From NCBI GenBank assembly GCA_017550445.1, contig JAFZOV010000129.1, forward strand, positions 1 through 31,546: a stretch of DNA of 31,546 nucleotides. The letters run 5' to 3'. This DNA comes from Fibrobacter sp. (lineage in GTDB: Bacteria; Fibrobacterota; Fibrobacteria; Fibrobacterales; Fibrobacteraceae). Made by a program: the position numbers and the translations under genes. The notes beneath the pieces were generated by a model. The model was not told the DNA's origin, searched no databases, and saw only the letters and a list, made by a program, of their open reading frames with translations. Below, one piece after another: positions 31,534 through 31,546 of this stretch (position 1 is the stretch's first letter; the number at the start of each line of letters is the position of its first letter).

Positions 31534-31546
31534 TTCAAGCGGAATA

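Overview
The window looks like a chromosomal segment of a Fibrobacter-type bacterium (phylum Fibrobacterota). The strongest signs are a lipoprotein with a long Ser-rich linker followed by a FISUMP-type C-terminal domain (Fibrobacter succinogenes major paralogous domain), a TIGR02147/DUF4423-family protein upstream of it, and a GH5-type cellulase tail at the left edge. This assignment is from protein-family recognition, not from a database search. About 29 protein genes, one tRNA-Ser(GCT) and several terminators, promoters and repeats are supported.

Left region (1-8274). After the GH5 tail and a bidirectional terminator, a long minus-strand run reads, in transcription order, lptC - lptA-like - lptB - rpoN - raiA/hpf - hprK - MCE/MlaD-like - DksA/TraR-like. 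This is the classic 'rpoN cluster' of Gram-negative bacteria. It joins lipopolysaccharide/glycolipid export, sigma-54, ribosome hibernation, HPr kinase and phospholipid trafficking. A tandem ATGTG-type repeat with an inverted arm sits in the leader of rpoN.

Central region (8275-22509) is a surface-glycoconjugate locus. It holds two different membrane sulfatase-fold enzymes of the LtaS/phosphoethanolamine-transferase type in convergent orientation. One of these is in an operon with an RND/MMPL exporter and a GINT1-like beta-propeller protein. Next come a GT4 and a GT-A (GT8-like) glycosyltransferase, a LicD-family phosphotransferase, a Wzx-type flippase, and a plus-strand operon of HisC-like aminotransferase - IspD/TarI-like cytidylyltransferase - RpiB. 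My main hypothesis is that the locus makes a CDP-activated polyol or amino-polyol and places it, through LicD and/or the LtaS-like enzymes, on an exported glycan or lipid. This would be a teichoic-acid-like chemistry in a Gram-negative organism.

Right region (22510-28251) is accessory: a small membrane/coiled-coil protein, a HigBA-type toxin-antitoxin pair flanked by large DNA hairpins, a lipoprotein, an unlisted 42-residue lipoprotein-like small ORF, and a three-gene operon (TIGR02147 protein - lipoprotein - Ser-rich FISUMP lipoprotein). A tRNA-Ser with a clear promoter and terminator follows. The window ends with a very long class A penicillin-binding protein (28252-31533).

A recurring pattern is a TAnnTTTG/T/A box placed only 4-7 nt before the ATG of at least seven genes that lack a Shine-Dalgarno sequence. 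This suggests a Bacteroidota-like -7 element and leaderless or very short-leader mRNAs. Other genes in the same window carry good AAGGAG sites with normal leaders.
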